A DNA stretch of 64,000 nucleotides from Euglena gracilis (Eukaryota; Euglenida; Euglenophyceae; Euglenales), in assembly GCA_039621445.1 (NCBI GenBank), contig CP154954.1, positions 7,141,425-7,205,424 on the forward strand. The letters are read 5' to 3'. The notes under the pieces were generated by a model that ran no database searches, had not been told where the DNA came from, and was given only the letters and a program-made list of their open reading frames with translations. The position numbers were made by a program, and so were the translations under genes. Positions 59,212 to 64,000 of the stretch are shown one piece after another (position 1 is the stretch's first letter; each line of letters opens with the position of its first letter).

Positions 59212-59360
59212 CCTTGAAGCCGAGGTGGAGGAGGGCCGGCAGGAAGAAGGTGAGGAGGCGGTGCAGCCCCAGGAGCAGCTGCGGGCCGTACGCGTCGGCC
59301 GCAGTGGGGGCGGAGACGTGCACGCGCTGGCTCTCCTCCCGGAGACGATCCTCCAGGTAG
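59212..59360 (-). CDS. Element gene B upstream part (other frame)
   Basis: Encodes YLEDRLREESQRVHVSAPTA and LGLHRLLTFFLPALLHLGFK, then runs into the next block one frame away with no room for an intron (AAG|GTGCGGCAG). A sequencing error or a real frameshift are both possible. Confidence 0.5.
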
Positions 59361-59619
59361 CGTCAGAGTGACAAATGGGCTTCCGAAGTGTCTTCACCCA
59401 CCAGAAGAAGAGAGAGGCTGACGAGATACAAGTCGGCCTGTGTGACCTATCACCAGAGTCCTTTACGCGGGTTTCCGCACAAAGCGGACAGACTGTGCCG
59501 GACAGATGGGAGAGATCTGACACCGACTGACACACGAGATGACTGTGCGGATAACCGCACAAACATTGGCCTGAAGTACCAGAGGAAACCTGGAAGCAGC
59601 CAGCCTGGTCAGGAGCAGT

Positions 59620-59961
59620 GGTCACCCTGGCTGTGGCAGCACGTCGGCCCGGGTCAACAGGAGGCTGGCGAACAGCTTCTCCATGTACAGCACCTTCCGG
59701 TGCGACCGCAGGGACGTCGTCAGCTGCCGGCTGCCCCCGGCGCCAACCGGCACCTCCAGGTGGGCCAGCACCGGGAAGAACGCCCGGTACACCACCGTCA
59801 CCGTGTGCTTGTAGGCATGCCAGATGCCGTACAGCAGGGGGACGTTGGCGAGGTGCTCCCCCATCCGGAAGCGCAGCGCCGGGGCCGAGTAGAGGAGGCG
59901 GAGGATGCGGTAGTGGATGTTCTCATCCACGAGGAGGGGCAGCTGGCGGCCCGACCGCCCC
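59620..59961 (-). CDS. Element gene B exon
   Basis: Encodes VDENIHYRILRLLYSAPALR, GEHLANVPLLYGIWHAYKHT and VTVVYRAFFPVLAHLE. It has the look of a well-folded helical domain with conserved-type aromatic residues; I do not recognise it. The donor is probably GAC|GTGCTG near 59633. Confidence 0.6.
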
Positions 59962-60119
59962 TGTCAGCTTCCGCTTCGTTTAGTTTAGCCTCCCCCACAC
60001 CAACCACAGAAGAGAAGAAAAGAAACCACACAAAACGCTCACGCGCCGTGTACATACACGGCGCGAGAGCGGATATCCGTGCACGCACTCGTCCACAGGG
60101 AAAAAGTAGGCAAGTGACC

Positions 60120-60215
60120 GCACCGGCCGGGGAACCAGTGGCGTTGCCCGCTGGGGTGGGCGGTCCCAGGGAGCTCGGCCACAAGAGGCCGTTACAGCCA
60201 CTTGCCCAACATCTC
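60120..60215 (-). CDS. Element weak candidate exon
   Basis: Frame GCNGLLWPSSLGPPTPAGNA. GC-rich block in a lower-GC setting; splice sites not clear. Confidence 0.25.
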
Positions 60216-60589
60216 TCTCTAGAGATCGCACTTGGACTGTATAACTTTCGCGAAAGCACTGTTGGTGGTCACGCCGGCGGTTACACCAAATGAAGGCCTC
60301 GCGATCCAGATCGATCCTGGACAAAAGCATAGGGGAGGAGGGGCGGACATTCGTGCAGTGCAATGAGCCTTACGCCTTACGCACTGGTCCGTTCTTGTAC
60401 GCGGAAACCCGCACACATCGTCGCCGTTGACGTGTAACCACACCACACAGCCTCTGTCACCCTCACCAGACCTCAACGCGCACAACCGAGGAAACCGTTG
60501 CCCTACGCATTCCGATCGCGAGGAAAACCGGTCCCCTACGCAGTTGTGTACCACCAAACGTCCAAAACGTGAAACACAAACACCCAGGT

Positions 60590-61250
60590 TCAATTTTCCT
60601 AACCAGTCGGTCGGGGGAGTCCGGGACGGGCGTCGTCGCCCCGGCTGCGTTGGTCCGCAAACGCCGCAACCGCACCCCCGTTGGGGAGGTCTGGGCAACC
60701 TGCCCCGGCGGTGCGGAGAGGTCAAAGGACCACCCAGGCTCCTCACTGTCTTTTTATCCACGCAGGTGGTACATTCGGAATGTGTTGCACGAATTCCCGC
60801 ACAAGACATCCCGTTGGCTTTTCAATATCACACAGACCGTTGTGCATCTGTTTGGTAACCCATACCCCTCTGCCCCCACTAATAACAACAACACTGCGTC
60901 GCGTTTCGCGACCAGTCATCACCGCAGTCGCGGAGAGACGCACCGTAACGTCATTTACGTGCCGTTTCGTTCCGTTCAGGCCGGGGAGTTACACAGGCAG
61001 GCTCGCCGGGGACAGGACCGCCCCCTCTTTCAGGGGGATGGGGCAGCCAACTGTTGGCCCACCACCACACCCGGCGGACACACACACACACACACACCAG
61101 ATCCCCCCGTCACCGGCCACGGCTGGGCCACCGTCCCGGTGACGGCCAGGGCACGAGATGTGTCGGGGTGTGGTGCGACAGACGGACGCTGCCCCCCGGG
61201 TCCACCCCGGCCTCCCCACCATTTTTTTATCTACACCTTAAGTTAATGCA
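60590..61250. other. Element interval with GC-rich but unassigned sequence
   Basis: Short GC-rich blocks on both strands (60600-60720, 61110-61210) without convincing frames or splice sites; contains one palindrome (60786). Confidence 0.3.
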
Positions 61251-61489
61251 TCTGTCCTCTTACGTATTCCGGCCCACACACCCATCACAACGTTTTGCTG
61301 TGTTATGCGGATTCCCGCCTAACACCAAATGCCTTCGTCCTGTCCTTCGGAGGTTACGCGGGTTACCGCCTGGACGTCATAAATACAACTGCGCTCTCTT
61401 TACGCGGTAATCCGCCCAAACCACACATCACGGTTTTCCTTCACATTGCACCAGCCACACAACACCCCCCTGTATAACACATCGTTGTG

Positions 61490-61585
61490 GGGAGGCCATG
61501 CGGACTCATGGCCCGCTCGAGGTGGGCCTGCAGGACCAGGCAGCGCTCCAGCACCTGCCGCGCCGTGTCCCCCTTCTCCTGTTGT
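61490..61585 (-). CDS. Element weak candidate 5' exon
   Basis: Frame KGDTARQVLERCLVLQAHLE on the minus strand, near the right end of the element. Could be the first coding exon of gene B; no start codon chosen. Confidence 0.35.
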
Positions 61586-61871
61586 TCACCTCACCTCACA
61601 CACTGTGTGGAAACAGACGTACCACCAATATACACCCACGTATCACACACGTTACAATACAGTACTTTTCTGGTACCTATAACAGGGGTGTCAATACACC
61701 TGTTTTTACGTACCTCTGCGTCATGTAGTGTACGGTGTGCGGAATACCGCACAGAACTACTTTCATAAAATTTGGGCCCAAAGCCGCCACACACCCTGTT
61801 TAACTCAAAATTTCGTGCCCTTTTAGGTGTTTTTAAAACATCCAAAAAACGTCAAAAAACGCAAAAATGGC

Positions 61872-61894
61872 TTGGGCAATTCGCGCCGCCTAAG
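61872..61894 (-). repeat. Terminal inverted repeat, right
   Basis: Ends GCAATTCGCGCCGCCTAAG, the exact inverse of the left end. Confidence 0.85.
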
Positions 61895-61899
61895 TTATT
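61895..61899. repeat. Target-site duplication, right (TTATT)
   Basis: Matches 51364-51368. Confidence 0.7.
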
Positions 61900-62286
61900 G
61901 TTGATTGCTGCCCCTCAATTGTTTGCCGTGTCAAGCTGAAACTTGCCTTTGTCCCACAATATCAAACCATGGTTTCAGCCCTCCCAGGAAGTTCTCACAC
62001 TCTCCGGGGAGTAGCCCCTTCTCCATGCCGCCCAGTTGCGACTTTTTTTTTTCATTTTTACACGTGCGGCAGTTGGGTGGGAGGTATTTCAAGAGTCCCT
62101 TTTTTAAGTTTCTTTTTTCTTTTTTTCTTTTGAACACACCGCAGGGAATCAGTCTGGTCTGATACGTTCTATTTGTTTTCAGTTTGGTATGAACGTTCTC
62201 AGATACTGAAAGCCTTCAAATGCAATTCCAGTGCCATCTTGCACTAAACTCATTTGGCTGTCGTGTCGGCGAGAAGAAAGTTCACA

Positions 62287-62436
62287 AACATCTTCTGTGG
62301 GGGGGTGACAAATTGGGCAGCACGGAGGGGGGTGACAATTTCCCGGGGTGACAAATTGGCCGGCACAGCTAGGGGTGGCAATTGCCCGGGGGCGTCAATT
62401 GCCCGGGGGCGTCAATTGCCCGGGGGGGGGGGTACT
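62287..62436 (-). repeat. Dispersed repeat with CAATTGCCCGGG units
   Basis: Units such as GTGACAATTTCCCGGGGTGAC, AAATTGGCCGGCACAG and GTCAATTGCCCGGGGGC. The same set occurs in the opposite orientation at 2195-2620 and 13615-13760, and a diverged piece lies at about 22810-22890. Confidence 0.7.
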
Positions 62437-63210
62437 GAATGTTCTCAGATATTGAAAGCCTCCCCAGGATCCCCCTGGGTTGATAGATTGAGTGCTTAGA
62501 CCGCCTCCTCCCAGGGTTGGACTCAAAAATTCTTGGTACGGCCCGCCACACAAGTGATCAGGCTGACCGTTGGCAGTCTATTTGTGTTTGCGGTGAAGAT
62601 GGTTCGTCTCTGTTTTCGCCTCTACGCTTGCGTCTGGGTCCTGCGATGCGATCTGAAACGCAGCCGGCCCATACAGCGTTAAAATCAACTGATTGGGATT
62701 CCTTGCTGGCCAGACCGGTCAATCTGGAAGGCAGGTCCTGATTTGAGGAGAACCCCCAGGGGAGGGTTTCGTTCAAGTCAAGGTGTCCATGGTTTGGGGT
62801 CACGGTGTGTCCCTCTTTTGCTTGATCAGAGAGAGAGTCAGGACTCCCCCATCCGTAGGGGTTCCGGACCAGGGGGGTCCCTTCTTTCTCCCCCCCCTTT
62901 TTTTTTGACAACCGCCCCTTGAACGCCGCCCTAAGCAGCCAACAGCGGTCCAGGGGTTGAACTCGAAAGACAAGATGTCGAAAAATATATCTTTTGACGT
63001 CTGGGTGGATGGGCGATGGTCCAAGGATGCCAGATGTGACTTCTTCCCCGAAGTTGACCCATTTTTGTTGAAATTTATATGACCCTTTTTTCGGTGAACT
63101 TTCCCTTGAATGTGCTCAGAGTTGTTTTTTTTTTATACTCCCTGGGGTTGGGTGTGGCATGTGTCAGTCCAGCTCGGCTGAAGGCCTTTGGTATGATTCT
63201 GGGTGGTTTT

Positions 63211-63239
63211 GGGTGGGTGGGTGGGTGGGTGGGTGGGGG
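63211..63239. repeat. (TGGG)n microsatellite
   Basis: About seven TGGG units. Confidence 0.85.
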
Positions 63240-63715
63240 TAGACCCCCCAGAGGGTTTTGGGTGGGTGGGTTTTTGAAGAAAAAAAGTTGGGTGGTGGGT
63301 TTTTGTGGCCCAGGAAAAGGGCCAAAAACCCTTTTTGGCCCGAGGTCATTAAATGAATCTCTCATCTTAACCTCAAAATACTCCTACTGCGGTCCGTAAT
63401 GGATGGGGTTAGGGTTATTGCCACAATTACAGTCTTTATTTATTGTGACAGAACTGCAAATTTTGAGGAAACACGTTGTTTTATATCAATTTTGCAGATT
63501 TTCAAATTTGTGTGTTTCTTATGCCTTCATTTTGAAATCTAAAAATGTCTTTTCCCCCATATAACATTTTCTGAATGAACAGTGAGTTGAAGTGTAACAA
63601 AATAGCAGGATCAAAGTTTCATTTTAACGGTCGGAGTGATTCATTTTTCGCCATGCACGAACAAACACAGCTTCCATAATTTGTCTCCTTTCTCCCAGGA
63701 TCCGTATCCCCCTCA

Positions 63716-63811
63716 ATGTCCGTCTCCATCCCAAAAGATTTCGGCTATGTGTTGCTGGTGATCGGATTGTCATGGTTCCTGGGGATGCCACTGCTTGAGT
63801 CTGTTTAGAAA
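63716..63811 (+). pseudogene. MGST3-like first-exon fragment
   Basis: ATG followed by SVSIPKDFGYVLLVIGLSWF, against AVSIPDEYGYVVLVIGLSWF in the gene at 45915. Similarity stops after WFL, and the frame ends at TAG 63807-63809 after MPLLESV. The RKKY loop and signature exon are not seen in the remaining 200 bases. An intron right after WFL in a live paralogue running past the window is an alternative. Confidence 0.7.
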
Positions 63812-64000
63812 AAACCCTCCTAGCCCTTCTTTTTGTGCAAACAAGAAAAGGTTCGATATAAAGATGTCCATCCTTGACCAAGGTGTCCAGACCACCCCCA
63901 CTCGCCTGTCACTGTCTTGTCAGGGTTTCTTTTTTTTTTAACTCAGAAGACCCCCCCACCCAGCGGGGGTAGGTGGGTCCAGAACCGGACCCCATAGAGG
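63812..64000. other. Right end of window
   Basis: AACTCAGAAGACCCCCCC (63940-63957) also occurs at about 48924-48941, so a dispersed repeat with C-runs is present. Nothing coding. Confidence 0.4.

Larger units (their letters stand above)
51421..61753. repeat. Dispersed 18 bp CGG-N4-CCG palindromes (about 33 copies)
   Basis: Consensus TGYRCGG-N4-CCGYRCA, with variant arms TACRCGG, CAGRCGG and CCCACGG and an A/T-rich centre (GTTT, GTTC, ATTC, TTAT, AATA and their complements). Starts: 51421, 51496, 51843, 51937, 52132, 52868, 53004, 53052, 53774, 53801, 54328, 54645, 54674, 55522, 55781, 55819, 56045, 56614, 56655, 57100, 57536, 58052, 58536, 58566, 59464, 59544, 60066, 60398, 60786, 61304, 61355, 61401, 61736. 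Two copies are perfect palindromes (59544 and 61736). Spacing is irregular. Most lie in introns or between exons; 58536 and 58566 lie in coding sequence. Confidence 0.85.
51369..61894 (-). mobile_element. 10.5 kb TIR element with minus-strand genes
   Basis: The two ends are perfect 23 bp inverted repeats (51369-51391 and 61872-61894), flanked by TTATT on both sides. Inside are GC-rich multi-exon reading frames on the minus strand and about 33 copies of an 18 bp palindromic motif that I did not see elsewhere. No polymerase, integrase, capsid or known transposase motif was recognised, so it cannot be assigned to a superfamily. The 5 bp duplication excludes families with fixed 2, 3, 4, 8 or 9 bp duplications; the end sequence is not CACTA, CACWATG or the usual Polinton start. 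Perfect ends and target-site repeats suggest a recent insertion, but an insert shared by ancient descent cannot be ruled out from one copy. Confidence 0.8.
61900..63715. other. Interval right of the mobile element
   Basis: No exon seen. Holds the CAATTGCCCGGG repeat, a (TGGG)n tract and T-rich stretches. Confidence 0.4.

Noticed and set aside
58407-59360. 317-residue plus-strand reading frame
   Set aside because: It lies antisense to the long GC-rich minus-strand exon, is full of Arg/Pro/Gly, and has no coding-like composition; GC-rich codons keep the opposite strand open.
51421-61753. CRISPR array or tandem satellite made of the palindromic motif
   Set aside because: Spacing runs from about 27 bases to over 900, there are no similar-sized spacers, and the context is eukaryotic spliced genes.
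51369-61894. Polinton or virophage insertion
   Set aside because: No polymerase B, capsid, ATPase or integrase motif was seen, inverted repeats are only 23 bp, and target duplication is 5 rather than 6 bp.
51369-61894. Transib/RAG-type element because of the 5 bp duplication
   Set aside because: The ends start CTTAGGCGG rather than CACWATG, and no RAG1-like core was recognised.

Overview
This window looks like nuclear DNA of a euglenid. The genes are cut into many small exons, with GC-rich coding blocks separated by long AT-rich or simple-repeat introns. Several introns do not have GT-AG ends. Four of them have the layout of euglenid non-conventional introns: CAG at +4 to +6, CTG at -8 to -6, and 5 or 6 bases of perfect pairing between the two ends (two shown by conserved protein families, two also phase-consistent). 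Ordinary GT-AG introns occur in the same genes. The lineage call rests on these introns and on gene content only; no rRNA or tRNA gene was found.

Layout: (1) 1-9601 and 11199-19794 are two copies of one segment carrying a cytochrome b561 gene (+). Copy 1 keeps all four haem-histidine motifs and a Met-rich loop. Copy 2 has a +2 frameshift in a candidate first exon and loses the end of the gene at its breakpoint, next to a long (CA)n tract. (2) 20059-24282 (+) holds exons of a histidine-phosphatase-like gene. (3) 25536-44760 (+) is a 19 kb GRAM + VASt (GRAMD1/Aster/Lam-type) sterol-transfer gene, reconstructed as 14 exons, most with matching phases. (4) 45915-49993 (+) is a four-exon MAPEG gene of the microsomal glutathione S-transferase 3 type; a truncated relative of its first exon lies at 63716-63811. 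(5) 47.9-50.4 kb carries two short fold-back repeats. (6) 51369-61894 is a 10.5 kb block bounded by 23 bp perfect inverted repeats and a 5 bp direct repeat (TTATT).

The 10.5 kb block is the main novelty. It reads as a large DNA mobile element whose genes lie on the minus strand. It holds about 33 dispersed copies of an 18 bp imperfect palindrome, CGG-N4-CCG with conserved flanks; I saw none outside the block. Its proteins match no family I can name. One segment has the look of a ParB/sulfiredoxin-type fold, and the last two exons encode a Lys/Glu/Pro-rich tail.

The recognised host genes (cytochrome b561, Aster-like, MGST3-like, phosphatase) share a membrane, lipid and redox flavour, but nothing suggests co-regulation: spacing is wide and each gene is monocistronic in layout.
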